A stretch of DNA of 54,746 nt from Acidobacteriaceae bacterium (GCA_903642225.1 CAHJWI010000031.1:1-54746), one strand, 5' to 3'; positions 28,359 to 37,310 are shown, counted from the stretch's first letter. Made by a program: numbers and translations. Notes: generated by a model from the sequence alone, not told the origin.

Positions 28359-28616
28359 ATGCGGCTAGAGGTTCTATTTTTTGGGGTGTTGCGCGACCGA
28401 TTTTCGGAGCGTGAGGAGTTGTTGCAGTTTCCGGGGAGTACGGTGGCGGAGTTGCTGCGGTACTACAGGGCTGTGGCTCCGGAGAGTGCGGGAATCTGGG
28501 AGACGATTGCGGTGGCGGTGAACCAGCAGTATGCGACGGCGGCCACGGTGCTGCGGGATGGGGACGAGGTGGCGTTGTTGCCGCCGGTGAGCGGAGGAGC
28601 GGGCGATGCACGTTGA
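28359..28616 (+). CDS. moaD: Molybdopterin synthase sulfur-carrier subunit MoaD with C-terminal extension
   Basis: 85 aa ubiquitin-like protein that carries the thiocarboxylate sulfur for molybdopterin. The fold motifs are VLFFGVLRDRF, STVAELLRYY, and DGDEVALLPPVSGG. In the family the polypeptide ends at this Gly-Gly. Here five more residues (AGDAR) follow because the frame runs into moaE. The two glycine codons GGAGGA also form the Shine-Dalgarno of moaE, and the genes overlap by 11 nt. The extension may need removal before adenylation. Confidence 0.9.
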   Translation: MRLEVLFFGVLRDRFSEREELLQFPGSTVAELLRYYRAVAPESAGIWETIAVAVNQQYATAATVLRDGDEVALLPPVSGGAGDAR

Positions 28617-29046
28617 ACTGACGCGGGAGGTGATTGACGCTGAAGGCGTTGTGCGTGCGTTGAAGCAAGGGAGCGACGGGGCGGTGACGGTGTTCGATGG
28701 GATTGTGCGGGATAATACGCGCGGTCGGCAGACGCAGCGGCTGGAGTACACGGCGCTGGAGCCGCTGGCGCTGACGGAGATGCGACGGCTGTGCGAGGAG
28801 GCAGTGGAGCGGTTTGGTGTGCGGGATGTGGCGCTGGTGCATCGGCTGGGCGATCTGGTGGTTGGGGAGACGAGCGTGCTGATAGCGGTTGCGTCGGCGC
28901 ACCGTGGGGTGACGTTTGAGGCTTGCCGGTGGCTGATCGACACGTTGAAGAAGACGGTGCCGATTTATAAGCGCGAGATCTTCGTGGATGGGGCGGAGTG
29001 GGGGCATGGCGAGCCGTTTCCGCCGGAGCTGGTGGCGAGCCGGTAG
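28606..29046 (+). CDS. moaE: Molybdopterin synthase catalytic subunit MoaE
   Basis: 146 aa. Converts precursor Z (cPMP) to molybdopterin with MoaD. Characteristic motifs are GAVTVFDGIVRDNTRGR, VHRLGDLVVGETSVLIAV, AHRGVTFEACRWLIDTLK and KTVPIYKREIF, which hold the active-site lysines. Its start lies inside moaD, with the ribosome site supplied by the moaD Gly-Gly codons, so translation is coupled. Confidence 0.93.
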   Translation: MHVELTREVIDAEGVVRALKQGSDGAVTVFDGIVRDNTRGRQTQRLEYTALEPLALTEMRRLCEEAVERFGVRDVALVHRLGDLVVGETSVLIAVASAHRGVTFEACRWLIDTLKKTVPIYKREIFVDGAEWGHGEPFPPELVASR

Positions 29047-29105
29047 GTTCTGGTTGGCGGGGCTTACTGCTGGGGGCGGTTGGCGTCCAATGGAGCGGAG
29101 TTGCC

Positions 29106-30044
29106 GTGAAGAGCCTTGTGTTGGTGGTCGCCGCGGTGCTTGCTGGAGTTTCGGCGCAGCAGCAGGGCGGCGCGCCGGAAGTGGCTGCGCCGGTGCTGCG
29201 GGTGGAGACGCGGCTGGTGAACGTGCCGGTGAACGTGACGGATGCGCAGGGTGCGGCGGTCGGCGGGCTGACGCAGGTGGACTTCGCGATCCGGGAGGAC
29301 GGCAAGCCGCAGCGAATTGCGGTGTTTGAGCGGGAGGCTGCGACGCCGCTGAGTATCGTGATGGCGGTGGATACGTCGGGGTCGGTGCTGACGCAGTTCC
29401 GGACGGAGAAGGACGCGGCGAGGCGGTTTGCGAAGGACATTTTGCGGGAGCAGGATGAGATGGATTTGATCTCGTTTTCAGAGGAGTCGGACGAGATTGT
29501 GCCGTTTACCAACGATGCCAAGCGGATTGAGCAGGGGCTGGGCCGGCTTGGGCATGGTGAGGACACTGCGCTGTACAACGCCATTTATGTGGCGAGCCAG
29601 CGGCTGGGTGAGGCGAAGCCGGATGCGGAGCGGCGGCGCGTGCTGGTGCTGGTGACGGATGGTGGGGATAACCCGTTGAAGCGGGAGATGAGTTACACGA
29701 AGGCGATTGAGGCGGCGCAGCGGGCGGGTGCGGCGATTTATCCGATCATCATTGTGCCGATCCTGGCAGATGCGGGGCGCAATGTGGGCGGGGAGCATGC
29801 ACTGATCCAGATGGCGAACGATACGGGGGGCAAGTACTTTTATGTAACAGGGCGCGAGGATTTAAAGGCGGCGTTTGCGCATCTATCGGACGATCTGCGG
29901 GCGCAGTATTTGCTGGGGTACTATGCGCCGAAGCGTGGGCATGACACGAGTTTGCGCACGATTGCGGTTTCGCTGACCGATGCTGCGCTGCGGGGCAAGG
30001 TGAGTTTGCGGAACCGGACGGGGTATTACGCCGATGCGCGCTGA
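29106..30044 (+). CDS. VWFA-related acidobacterial secreted protein
   Basis: 312 aa from GTG 29106, with GGAG 5 nt upstream and a signal peptide (KSLVLVVAAVLAGVSA). The region VETRLVNVPVNVTDAQG followed by VDFAIREDGKPQRIAVF is the usual N-terminal part of the VWFA-related family (TIGR03436) that is expanded in Acidobacteria. The von Willebrand A domain has the MIDAS motif AVDTSGSV and a later threonine/aspartate region LVTDGGDNP. Binding to a protein or matrix partner is inferred; its target is unknown. Confidence 0.85.
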   Translation: MKSLVLVVAAVLAGVSAQQQGGAPEVAAPVLRVETRLVNVPVNVTDAQGAAVGGLTQVDFAIREDGKPQRIAVFEREAATPLSIVMAVDTSGSVLTQFRTEKDAARRFAKDILREQDEMDLISFSEESDEIVPFTNDAKRIEQGLGRLGHGEDTALYNAIYVASQRLGEAKPDAERRRVLVLVTDGGDNPLKREMSYTKAIEAAQRAGAAIYPIIIVPILADAGRNVGGEHALIQMANDTGGKYFYVTGREDLKAAFAHLSDDLRAQYLLGYYAPKRGHDTSLRTIAVSLTDAALRGKVSLRNRTGYYADAR

Positions 30045-30093
30045 GGCGAGCGTGTTGATGCCGGTTATGCGTGGGCTGGGCTAGACTCTTCGG

Positions 30094-30984
30094 GTGAGCC
30101 TCTACGATCCGAGCCAGTTTCGATTTGCGACACCTGCGGCGGCCATTGCACGCGAGGCCGGAGCGCTGTTGCGCCGTTATTACGAAAAGGGTGTCACCGC
30201 GGAGTTCAAGAGCGAGGTGGACATTGTTACGGAGGCCGACCGGGCGAGTGAGAAGCTGATCACCGAGCGGCTGGGAATGGCCTTTCCGGACCACGGCATC
30301 TTTGGCGAGGAAGGTGCGCGCGAGCGGCTGGGTGCGGAGTACCGGTGGTATGTCGATCCGCTGGATGGAACGACGAATTTTGCGCATGGATTTCCGTATT
30401 TCTGCGTTTCGATGGGGCTGGAGCACCGAACACCGGAGCTGCGGGACGACGAGGATGGCGAGATTGTTGCGGCGGTGATCTATGAGCCGCTGCGCAACGA
30501 GCTTTTCCATGCAGAACGAGGCAAGGGCGCGTGGTTGAATGACCGACGGATCCACACGTCGAAGGCGACGCAGATGCAGGAGGCGTTGCTGGCAACGGGG
30601 TTTCCGTCGCAGAAGCGGCATGAGTCACCAAACGTTCACTTTTACCATGAGCTGACGCTGCGGACACATGGGCTACGGCGCGCCGGTGCGGCTGCGGTAG
30701 ACCTGGCGTACACGGCGTGCGGACGGCTGGATGGGTACTGGGAGTTCAACCTGAATCCCTGGGATACGGCGGCCGGATTTCTGCTGGTAGAGGAAGCAGG
30801 TGGCGAGATGACTCGGTTCGATGGGTCGAAATTTCGGCTGGACTCCAGGGAAATTTTGGCGACGAACGGGAAAATTGGCGGGGAGTTGCGGCAGGTATTT
30901 GCGGACATGTTTGCCGGACGCAACCTGGAGCCGATTCCAACGCCGGAGGAATTCAAGCGGCGTCGTGAGGCTTCCGCGACATAG
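30094..30984 (+). CDS. suhB: Inositol monophosphatase family protein
   Basis: 296 aa with a GTG start. The lithium-sensitive phosphatase metal sites are EADRASEKLI, GEEG, and DPLDGTTNFAHGFP; the closing site is NPWDTAAGFLLVEEAGG. The family includes inositol-1-phosphatase, fructose bisphosphatase and CysQ; the GTTNFAHGFP form fits the SuhB/IMPase group. The substrate is not certain. It follows the VWFA gene by 49 nt. Confidence 0.87.
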   Translation: MSLYDPSQFRFATPAAAIAREAGALLRRYYEKGVTAEFKSEVDIVTEADRASEKLITERLGMAFPDHGIFGEEGARERLGAEYRWYVDPLDGTTNFAHGFPYFCVSMGLEHRTPELRDDEDGEIVAAVIYEPLRNELFHAERGKGAWLNDRRIHTSKATQMQEALLATGFPSQKRHESPNVHFYHELTLRTHGLRRAGAAAVDLAYTACGRLDGYWEFNLNPWDTAAGFLLVEEAGGEMTRFDGSKFRLDSREILATNGKIGGELRQVFADMFAGRNLEPIPTPEEFKRRREASAT

Positions 30985-31037
30985 GTAGAAGAAGAGCGTG
31001 GGACCGTTCGTCTGGCGCACAGACTGCTCTGCCTGCT

Positions 31038-31066
31038 TTGGAGCGATGTTCAGCAACTGGTATCAT
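31038..31066 (+). promoter_or_regulatory. Sigma70-type promoter of the ferredoxin gene
   Basis: TTGGAG (31038-31043), a 17-nt spacer and TATCAT (31061-31066) lie 42 nt before the ferredoxin start, which has an AGGA element upstream. Confidence 0.55.
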
Positions 31067-31107
31067 CAGACTCTCGCAATAGTAGTAGTTGAAAGGAAAT
31101 TTGCCTC

Positions 31108-31368
31108 ATGGCCTACGTCATCGCAGAACCCTGCATCGGCACCAAAGATACGGCTTGCGCCGATGCGTGCCCGGTCGATTGCATTCACCCGAAGAAGGGT
31201 GAGGACGGCTACGATCCGGCGACCCAGCTGTTCATCGACCCGGTGGAGTGCATTGATTGCGGCGCGTGCGTGCCGGTATGCCCGGTGTCGGCGATCTATG
31301 CGGCAGATGATTTGCCGGACAAGTGGGCGGAGTTTGCGGTGACGAATGCGGCGCACTTCGGGCGTTAG
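31108..31368 (+). CDS. Ferredoxin, 7Fe/8Fe type
   Basis: 86 aa. One cluster ligand set is CIGTKDTACADACPVDCIHP and the second is CIDCGACVPVCPVSAI. The eight-residue spacing after the first cysteine indicates a [3Fe-4S] plus [4Fe-4S] ferredoxin of the FdxA type. Carries low-potential electrons in the cytosol. It has its own promoter and a strong terminator, so it is monocistronic. Confidence 0.9.
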   Translation: MAYVIAEPCIGTKDTACADACPVDCIHPKKGEDGYDPATQLFIDPVECIDCGACVPVCPVSAIYAADDLPDKWAEFAVTNAAHFGR

Positions 31369-31387
31369 GTTGGCCCTATAGTTTGAG

Positions 31388-31414
31388 AGCGCGCGGCTTC
31401 GGCTGCGCGCTTTT
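31388..31414 (+). terminator. UUCG-loop terminator of the ferredoxin gene
   Basis: Ten-base stem (31388-31397 with 31402-31411) closed by a TTCG tetraloop and followed by a T run. A textbook intrinsic terminator, 19 nt after the stop. Confidence 0.85.
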
Positions 31415-31448
31415 GCGTAGACTTGAAGGCAGTGTTTTCGGAGGAGCC

Positions 31449-31721
31449 ATGACGCACCTTTCGGTTCAGGACATTCCCTCGGTGCAGGATTTGGTCCTGC
31501 GGCTGCAGAGCGGCGAAGAGATGCTGCTGGAGCAGGATGGCGTTGCGATTGGACGGCTTATTCCCATTGGTACGAGCCCGTTATCGGAGGCGGCAAAGAA
31601 GTCACCAGCTGATGGTTTCGGCTTTCTGTGTGGGCAGGTCGTCATTCCGGACGACATCAAGACGCCGTTTGCAGCTGACATTGAAGAGATGTTTTACGGC
31701 AATCCAGACAAGTTCAAGTGA
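31449..31721 (+). CDS. Phd/YefM-type antitoxin
   Basis: 90 aa from ATG 31449 with GGAGGA before it. The N-terminal part SVQDIPSVQDLVLRLQSGEE and GVAIGRLIPI match the short beta-alpha DNA-binding fold of Phd-family antitoxins. The C-terminal part (ADIEEMFYGNPDKFK) would neutralise the toxin. It overlaps the PIN-domain gene by 4 nt (GTGA), the usual arrangement of type II toxin-antitoxin operons. Confidence 0.8.
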   Translation: MTHLSVQDIPSVQDLVLRLQSGEEMLLEQDGVAIGRLIPIGTSPLSEAAKKSPADGFGFLCGQVVIPDDIKTPFAADIEEMFYGNPDKFK

Positions 31722-32110
31722 ACGGGTTCCTGCTCGACACGCAGCTTCTGCTCTGGTACGCGGTAGACAGAGCGAAGCTGCCCCCTCTGGCACGCAATCT
31801 CATCTCTTCTCCACAGTCTGTGCTTTATTTCAGCATGGCGAGCTTGTGGGAAGTAGGGATTAAAGCGGCACTGCGAAAGCCGAGTTTTACAATCAGCCCT
31901 GCCAAGTTATACGACGGCTTAGTCGATTGGGGGTGGCACCGGCTCGACATTCATGAACGTCATATTTTTCATCTCGCAGACCTTGCCCTGCACCATCGTG
32001 ACCCTTTCGATCGCATGCTGGTCGCGCAGGCAGAAGTCGAGCAACTCCGATTGATGACGGCGGACAGAACGTTGCCCCTGTACTCTTCGTCCGTTCTGTT
32101 TGTGGGCTGA
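31718..32110 (+). CDS. PIN-domain ribonuclease toxin (VapC-type)
   Basis: 130 aa with a GTG start overlapping the antitoxin stop. The acidic metal-binding residues of the PIN fold are visible: LLDTQLLLW (first Asp), SLWEVGIK (Glu), HRDPFDRMLVAQA (two Asp) and LMTADRTL (last Asp). Such toxins cleave tRNA or rRNA when freed of antitoxin. The pair sits between the ferredoxin and recO, and recO follows by only 3 nt. Confidence 0.85.
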   Translation: MNGFLLDTQLLLWYAVDRAKLPPLARNLISSPQSVLYFSMASLWEVGIKAALRKPSFTISPAKLYDGLVDWGWHRLDIHERHIFHLADLALHHRDPFDRMLVAQAEVEQLRLMTADRTLPLYSSSVLFVG

Positions 32111-32113
32111 CCT

Positions 32114-32854
32114 ATGGCGGTTCTGCATCAGTCCGAGGCCATTGTGTTGCGCACCTGGCCGTTTGGCGAGGCGGACTTGATCGTGGCGCTGTTTACGCGG
32201 GAGCAGGGGATTGTGCGTGGGGTGGCGCGGCATGCGATGCGATCGCGGAAGCGGTTTGGCGGGGCGCTGGAGCCGATGACAGAGGTGCGGGCGACATGGG
32301 CGGAGCGTCCGCGGCAGGATTTGGTGCGGCTGGACCTGCTGGAAATTCTGTGGTCGCCGCTGCGTGAGCCGGTGGACTATCCGCGTGCAACGGCGCTGGC
32401 GGTGGTCGCGGAGGTGCTGGAGGCAGCGCTGCCGGACAACGCTCAGGAAGATGATGTATACCGGTTGTCGCTTGCGGTGGTGAAGAGCCTGAGTGGCGGT
32501 GCACCGTATTTGCCGGTTACTTATTTTTTGCTGTGGGTGTCGCGATTGCTGGGGTGGTTACCGGACCTGCATCGCTGCAGTGTGAGTGGGCAGGCGCTGG
32601 GGGGATCGGCGGTTTACTTTTCGCCCAACAGTGATGGGCTGTTTGCGGCGGGGGCGCGGCCGGGTGGGAGTCTGGCGCTGTCCGCGGAGTCGCTGGCGAC
32701 CATTCTGGAGATCTTCCGAAATCCGATAACGGCGTTTGCCGCGGAGGATTGGCCGCGGACGCGAGGGGTGGATATTCGACGATTTGCGTCGACGGTGTTG
32801 GAGCGTCATTTAGAAGAGCGGTTGTTGAGTCTGCGGACGCTGGCGCGGTTGTGA
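32114..32854 (+). CDS. recO: DNA repair protein RecO
   Basis: 246 aa. N-terminal OB fold (HQSEAIVLRTWPFGEADLIV, then FTREQGIVRGVARHA) followed by the helical domain PVTYFLLWVSRLLGWLPDL. RecO anneals ssDNA and loads RecA with RecR. The zinc-binding cysteine cluster of many RecO proteins is reduced to a single cysteine in HRCSVSG. It begins 3 nt after the toxin gene and may be read with it. Confidence 0.88.
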   Translation: MAVLHQSEAIVLRTWPFGEADLIVALFTREQGIVRGVARHAMRSRKRFGGALEPMTEVRATWAERPRQDLVRLDLLEILWSPLREPVDYPRATALAVVAEVLEAALPDNAQEDDVYRLSLAVVKSLSGGAPYLPVTYFLLWVSRLLGWLPDLHRCSVSGQALGGSAVYFSPNSDGLFAAGARPGGSLALSAESLATILEIFRNPITAFAAEDWPRTRGVDIRRFASTVLERHLEERLLSLRTLARL

Positions 32855-32860
32855 GCGGTC

Positions 32861-32889
32861 GCCCATCTCTCCGGTAAAGAGAGATGGGC
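32861..32889. terminator. Bidirectional terminator between recO and the DUF885 gene
   Basis: Perfect 10-bp inverted repeat (32861-32870 with 32880-32889) with a 9-nt loop, in the 45-bp gap between convergent genes. Confidence 0.7.
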
Positions 32890-32899
32890 ACATACGCCA

Positions 32900-34687
32900 C
32901 TAGCTGCTTCTGCCACCGCCGGCGGCGATCCAGGCGTCGACGCGCTGTTCGAGGACGTCGAGCGGGAGGGCTCCGCTGTCGAGGACGAGGTCGTGGTAGT
33001 CGCTGAGGCTGAATTTAGGTCCGAGTTTGGACCGGGAGCGTTCGCGCAGTTCGATGAGCTTGAGCTGGCCCATTTTGTAGCCGAGGGCTTGCGCGGGCCA
33101 GGCGATGTAGCGGTCGACCTCGCTCTGGATGTTGGTTTCGTCGATGCCGGAGTGGTCGTGAAAGTAGTCGACCATCTGCTGGCGGGTCCAGTGCTTGCTG
33201 TGGACGCCGGTGTCGACGACGAGGCGGATGGCGCGCCAAATGTCAGCTTCGAGGCGGCCGTAGTCGCTGTAAGGGTCCTGGTAGAAGCCGACGTCTTTGC
33301 CGAGCCGCTCGGAGTAGAGACCCCAGCCTTCGGTGTAGGCGGTGTAGCCGCCCTGCTTGCGGAACTCGGGGATGCTGGTGAGCTCTTGCGCGATGGAGAT
33401 CTGGAGGTGGTGGCCGGGGAGGCCTTCGTGGTAGCTGATGGCCTCGACGCTTTGCAGGCCACGGGTGGTGGCGTGATAGGTGTTGACGAAGACCTCACCG
33501 GGGCGTGAGCCGTCGGGGGTGCCGGGTTGATAGTAGGCGGCGGACTGCTGTGCTTCCATGTATGCCGGCACTTTCATGACGGTTAAGGGAGCCTTGGGTA
33601 GGCGGCCAAAGAGCTGCGGCAGCCTGGGCTTCATGCCGTCGAGGTAGGCCTGATATTTGGCAACGAGGGCGTCTGGTGAGGTGGGGTGGAGTTTGGGGTT
33701 AGCCTTGTTGGCGGCGTTGAAGGTTTTGAGGTCGGTGTAACCCAGCTTCTTGGCAATGACGAGCATTTCGGCCTCGTCTCGCGCGACCTCGGCAAGGCCG
33801 ATCTGGTGGATCTCGTCAGCACTCTTCTTAAGCGTTGTGCTTTGGCGGATACGGAAGTCGTAGTAGGCGGCGCCGTCGGGGATGGCTGAGATACCGGGTT
33901 CGGCGTGGGTTGCGGGGATGTACTGTGCGACGAGGAAGCGGCGGAAGCGGTCATAGGCGGGCAGGACCTTCGTCTGGACGGCTTCGGTGGCTTCTTTCGT
34001 GATGCGCTTTTGCTCAGCTGCGGGGACGGTGGCGGGGAACTTTTGGATGGGTGCGAGGAAGGGGCTGGAGCTGTCAGCCCTGGTGCTGGCGATCCCGACG
34101 ACCTGCTTGAGCACCTGGTCCATGACGAGGGTTGGCGGGGTGCGATGTTCGTCTGCACCGAGGGTCATGGCTTCCTGCACCTCCGCGAAGGCGGCGGGGA
34201 CTTTTCGCAGGCGGGCGATGTAGTTGTCGTAATCCTTGACGTCGTCGAACGGCATGATGGCGAGGATTTGGGGCAGGCCGGTCTGGGGGCCACTGAACTG
34301 ATTGACCGGCATCTCCCATTCCTTGAAGCGCGCGCTCTCCTGGTCGTCGACGATGGAGCGTTCGAGGAGTTCGACGGAGAGCTTTGTTTGGGGGTCGAGA
34401 CCTTCGGTTGAGATGTTACCGAGCTGGGTGAGGTAGGTGCCTTCTTTGGCCAGCCAGCTATTGAAGGCGGCTCCGCTGAAGTCGGTCCACTGGTCGTTGT
34501 AGCGCTTGTCACCGACGCTGGTTGCCTCTTCAGGGCTGTGGCGCAGGTTGTCTTGCCAGTAGTTGTCGAAGAGCTTGTTGAGCTGAGCGGTGCGCTCTGC
34601 CACGGGTGCGACCTGAGCCTGCAGGGCGGGGAAAAGGCCGAGGGAGAGGAGGACAGCGGCATTGCAGAGGCGGGTGGAAAGGTTCAT
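32900..34687 (-). CDS. DUF885 family secreted hydrolase
   Basis: 595 aa from ATG 34687, giving a signal peptide (MNLSTRLCNAAVLLSLGLFP). The family is likely a zinc peptidase-like fold: YHEGLPGHHLQISIAQEL carries the HExxxHH-like metal motif and YTEGWGLYSERLG the second acidic region. A helical N-terminal half with YNDQWTDFSG and PEEATSVGDKRYND precedes it. Substrate unknown. It is convergent with recO. Confidence 0.85.
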   Translation of the reverse strand: MNLSTRLCNAAVLLSLGLFPALQAQVAPVAERTAQLNKLFDNYWQDNLRHSPEEATSVGDKRYNDQWTDFSGAAFNSWLAKEGTYLTQLGNISTEGLDPQTKLSVELLERSIVDDQESARFKEWEMPVNQFSGPQTGLPQILAIMPFDDVKDYDNYIARLRKVPAAFAEVQEAMTLGADEHRTPPTLVMDQVLKQVVGIASTRADSSSPFLAPIQKFPATVPAAEQKRITKEATEAVQTKVLPAYDRFRRFLVAQYIPATHAEPGISAIPDGAAYYDFRIRQSTTLKKSADEIHQIGLAEVARDEAEMLVIAKKLGYTDLKTFNAANKANPKLHPTSPDALVAKYQAYLDGMKPRLPQLFGRLPKAPLTVMKVPAYMEAQQSAAYYQPGTPDGSRPGEVFVNTYHATTRGLQSVEAISYHEGLPGHHLQISIAQELTSIPEFRKQGGYTAYTEGWGLYSERLGKDVGFYQDPYSDYGRLEADIWRAIRLVVDTGVHSKHWTRQQMVDYFHDHSGIDETNIQSEVDRYIAWPAQALGYKMGQLKLIELRERSRSKLGPKFSLSDYHDLVLDSGALPLDVLEQRVDAWIAAGGGRSS

Positions 34688-34822
34688 GAAGGCAGTGTAC
34701 GTTGCGGTGGGTGGCAAAGTTCCAAGCAGAAAAAACGTGCTCGCCGAGTTGCGGACGAGCACGGAGGTGTACAGCGGGTTACGGGAGATGCGGTCTGCGG
34801 CCGCATCGTCTGGTTTGTGTTG

Positions 34823-35035
34823 TCAGCCAGCCTGGGTCGGCATCATCACGCTATGAGCATCCAGCATGCGATACAGAGTGGACCGACTGATGCCGAGCAG
34901 TTCGGCGGCACGCAGCTTATTTCCGTTACAGCGCAGCAGCACGTTTTCAACGTGCCGCCGAACGATGACGTCGAGTCGCCAGTGCCGCAGGTCGATGCGA
35001 AATTGCGAGGGCGGATCGTGCGTTGCGGTGTTCAC
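34823..35035 (-). CDS. Small Fis-type helix-turn-helix protein
   Basis: 70 aa with a GTG start and no clear ribosome site. [20 protein letters not shown] then [17 protein letters not shown] is the C-terminal HTH_8 domain of Fis and NtrC-family activators. No receiver or AAA+ part is encoded nearby, so it is either a free-standing DNA-binding protein or the remnant of a response regulator. The flanking 100-140 bp on each side hold no further gene. Confidence 0.6.
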   Translation of the reverse strand: MNTATHDPPSQFRIDLRHWRLDVIVRRHVENVLLRCNGNKLRAAELLGISRSTLYRMLDAHSVMMPTQAG

Positions 35036-35145
35036 AATCCGTATATCGGCGGGTGGGGTGGAAGGGTGAACAGCAGAGAGGGTGGTGTTTCACAATGAAA
35101 CATGGGAGGCCGGTGGCCCCCCATGCGCTTGGTGTGAACAGGAGC

Positions 35146-35571
35146 CTAGGCGTTTGCTTTGGCGCAGTAGGTTTCGAAGGCGCGTGCGAGTTCCTGCGCG
35201 ATGGCGGGGGCGTTGCTGGTCTCGATGGCGGAGCGCTGGAGGAGGTAGACGAGCTGGCCGTCGCGGAACATGGCGATGGCGGGCGAGGTGGGCGGATGGC
35301 CCTGGAAATAGGAGCGGGCCTTGTCGGTGGCTTCGCGGTCCTGACCGGCGAAGACGGTGACGCTGTGGTCCGGCTTGCTGGTGTGCTGCAGGGCCATACG
35401 GACGCCGGGGCGCATCTTGCCGGCGGCGCAACCGCAGACGCTGTTGACCACGACCATGGTGGTGCCCGGCTGCTTGATGGCTTCATCGACCTCGGCACCG
35501 GTGCGTGCTTCTGTGATGCCGGCGCGTGTGAGCTCTTCGCGCATCGGAATGACCATAATTTCTGGGTACAT
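35146..35571 (-). CDS. BrxA/BrxB-family bacilliredoxin
   Basis: 141 aa thioredoxin-fold protein. The active site is VVNSVCGCAAGKMRPG, with the CGC motif of bacilliredoxins, which remove bacillithiol or similar mixed disulfides from proteins. MYPEIMVIPMREELTRAGI and TSPAIAMFRDGQLV are family-typical. GGGAGG stands 5 nt before the ATG. Whether this organism makes bacillithiol cannot be read here. Confidence 0.88.
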   Translation of the reverse strand: MYPEIMVIPMREELTRAGITEARTGAEVDEAIKQPGTTMVVVNSVCGCAAGKMRPGVRMALQHTSKPDHSVTVFAGQDREATDKARSYFQGHPPTSPAIAMFRDGQLVYLLQRSAIETSNAPAIAQELARAFETYCAKANA

Positions 35572-35950
35572 GAGTGCCTCCCGGCGGCGGTCCGCGTGGG
35601 CGTCCGCGCTTGTTTGATTCTACCGTGATGTAAGGCAAAGTGCTTGCGGGATGGCTGAGAGGTTGATCTTCGACCTGCATACTCGAAAGTTGTACCGGCC
35701 GGTCGCGACGGTGTATTCCGTTGGGACTTGTTGGCGTGTGATCGTGTTCCAGAACCTACCTGACTGGAGCTCAACGTATGTATCATCGCTCGAATTCTGC
35801 CGTTGTTTGGAGAGAAGAAGAGGCCGAAGAGCTTGCCTCGGTCTTCAGCCCGCGTCATCGATCGGTGGATGCCGGTTTGCGCGTGGTGCGAGTGGCTGGC
35901 GTTGATCGAGGAACGCAGCCGTGCGAACCTAGTGCGAGGACTTACCCCAG
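35572..35950. other. Non-coding interval before murB
   Basis: Only short unrelated open frames occur in these 379 bp, none with a recognisable domain or a clear ribosome site except the GAGGA at 35936-35940 that serves murB. Nothing else seen. Confidence 0.5.
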
Positions 35951-37003
35951 TTGCCCAGACTCAGCCTTCAGCAGGATGTTGCGCTTGCGCCCTACACCAC
36001 GCTTGGGATAGGCGGGCCTGCACGCTGGTTTGCGACGGCGCGGTCGGAAGAGGACGTACGTGAGGCGGTGCGGCTGGCTGCGGAAGAGCTCGACGTTACC
36101 CTGTTTGTGCTGGGTGGGGGAAGTAATCTGCTGGTGGCCGATGAGGGTTTTGCCGGGCTGGTGTTGCGGATTGCGTTGGAGGGGATTGAGGCTGAGGACG
36201 TCTTCGGTGGTGTTTTGGTGTGCGCCGGTGCCGGGACAAGCTGGGATGGGCTGGTGCAGTACACGGTGGATCGCGGGCTTGCGGGAATGGAGTGTCTTGC
36301 CGGGATTCCGGGGACGGTAGGTGGCACGCCGGTGCAGAATGTGGGGGCGTATGGGCAGGAGGTGTCGCAGACGATTCAGTCGGTTCGGTGTTTCGATCGG
36401 CAGACTTCGACGATTGTGGAATTATCGAATCGGGAGTGCGGGTTTGGGTATCGGACCAGCTTGCTGAATACTGCGGAACGTGGCCGTTATGTTGTGCTGC
36501 GGGTGGATTTTTTGCTGCAGAGAGATGGCGCGCCGAAGCTGGAGTATGCGGAGCTGAAGCGAAAGTTTGAGGGAAAAGCCCGGCCAAGCCTGGCGGAGAC
36601 GGCCGAGGCTGTGCGGGCGATTCGGCGTGGCAAAGGGATGGTGGTGGATGCGGCGGATCCGGATTCGCGCTCTGCGGGGTCGTTCTTTCGGAATCCGATT
36701 GTGGGGGCGGACATGCTGGCGCGGGTTGCGGCTGCGGTGGGTGTGGCGGAGTCTGAGGTGCCTCACTGGCCGGCGGGCGAGGATGGTGTGAAGCTACCCG
36801 CGGCCTGGCTGCTGGAGCGCGCTGGCTTTGTGCGGGGGTATGTGTTGGGACGTGCGGGGATCTCGACCAAGCACACGCTGGCGCTGGTGAACCGGGGTGA
36901 AGCGAAGGCTGAGGATGTTTTTCGGCTCCGCGACCTGATTGTGCATACGGTGCGGGAGAGGTTTGGGTTGACGCTGGAGCAGGAGCCGGTCAGTTTGCCC
37001 TAA
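35951..37003 (+). CDS. murB: UDP-N-acetylenolpyruvoylglucosamine reductase
   Basis: 350 aa FAD enzyme completing UDP-N-acetylmuramate for peptidoglycan. The start is TTG 35951: an in-frame stop lies at 35930, no ATG or GTG occurs before the conserved LAPYTTLGIGGPARWF, and GAGGA is 10 nt upstream. FAD-binding LGGGSNLLVADEGFAGLV and ECLAGIPGTVGGTPVQNVGA are clear, and the catalytic serine is in SAGSFFRNPIV. The extended C-terminal region fits the type I (E. coli-like) class. Confidence 0.92.
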   Translation: MPRLSLQQDVALAPYTTLGIGGPARWFATARSEEDVREAVRLAAEELDVTLFVLGGGSNLLVADEGFAGLVLRIALEGIEAEDVFGGVLVCAGAGTSWDGLVQYTVDRGLAGMECLAGIPGTVGGTPVQNVGAYGQEVSQTIQSVRCFDRQTSTIVELSNRECGFGYRTSLLNTAERGRYVVLRVDFLLQRDGAPKLEYAELKRKFEGKARPSLAETAEAVRAIRRGKGMVVDAADPDSRSAGSFFRNPIVGADMLARVAAAVGVAESEVPHWPAGEDGVKLPAAWLLERAGFVRGYVLGRAGISTKHTLALVNRGEAKAEDVFRLRDLIVHTVRERFGLTLEQEPVSLP

Positions 37004-37234
37004 GGTGCGGTGGTTGATGGTCGATCTTTGATCGATGGAGCGCTGCGCGGATCGTGGAAGCGCTGCGCGCTGAACCCACACTTTCGCGCTTTGAGGTCTT
37101 GGGTGCATACGGCGTCTTTGGCGCGCGAAAGAATGGGCACCCATGTGGTTGGCTGCGAGTTTAGGGCGCGCTCTGGGGAAGGTTTTAGGGGCGCGTGGGC
37201 CAGCCGTGGGGTACTTCGGCCGTATGCGCGTTGA

Positions 37235-37310
37235 TTAGCGGACGAACCAAGGCTTATTCCCGTTGGTTCGTGGCGGAATAGAGACTTATCCGCGTTGGTT
37301 AGCGGACGAA
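37235..37310. repeat. Partial duplication of the sdhB 3' end
   Basis: The 12-mer TTAGCGGACGAA at 37299-37310 (stop and last codons of sdhB) recurs at 37235-37246, and a degenerate third copy around 37265-37276 sits between. Period is 64 bp for the two exact copies. The 295-bp gap 37004-37298 has no gene. Confidence 0.55.

Noticed and set aside
35651..36063. Short plus-strand ORFs before murB
   Set aside because: No ribosome site, no domain, and they overlap one another and the murB start.
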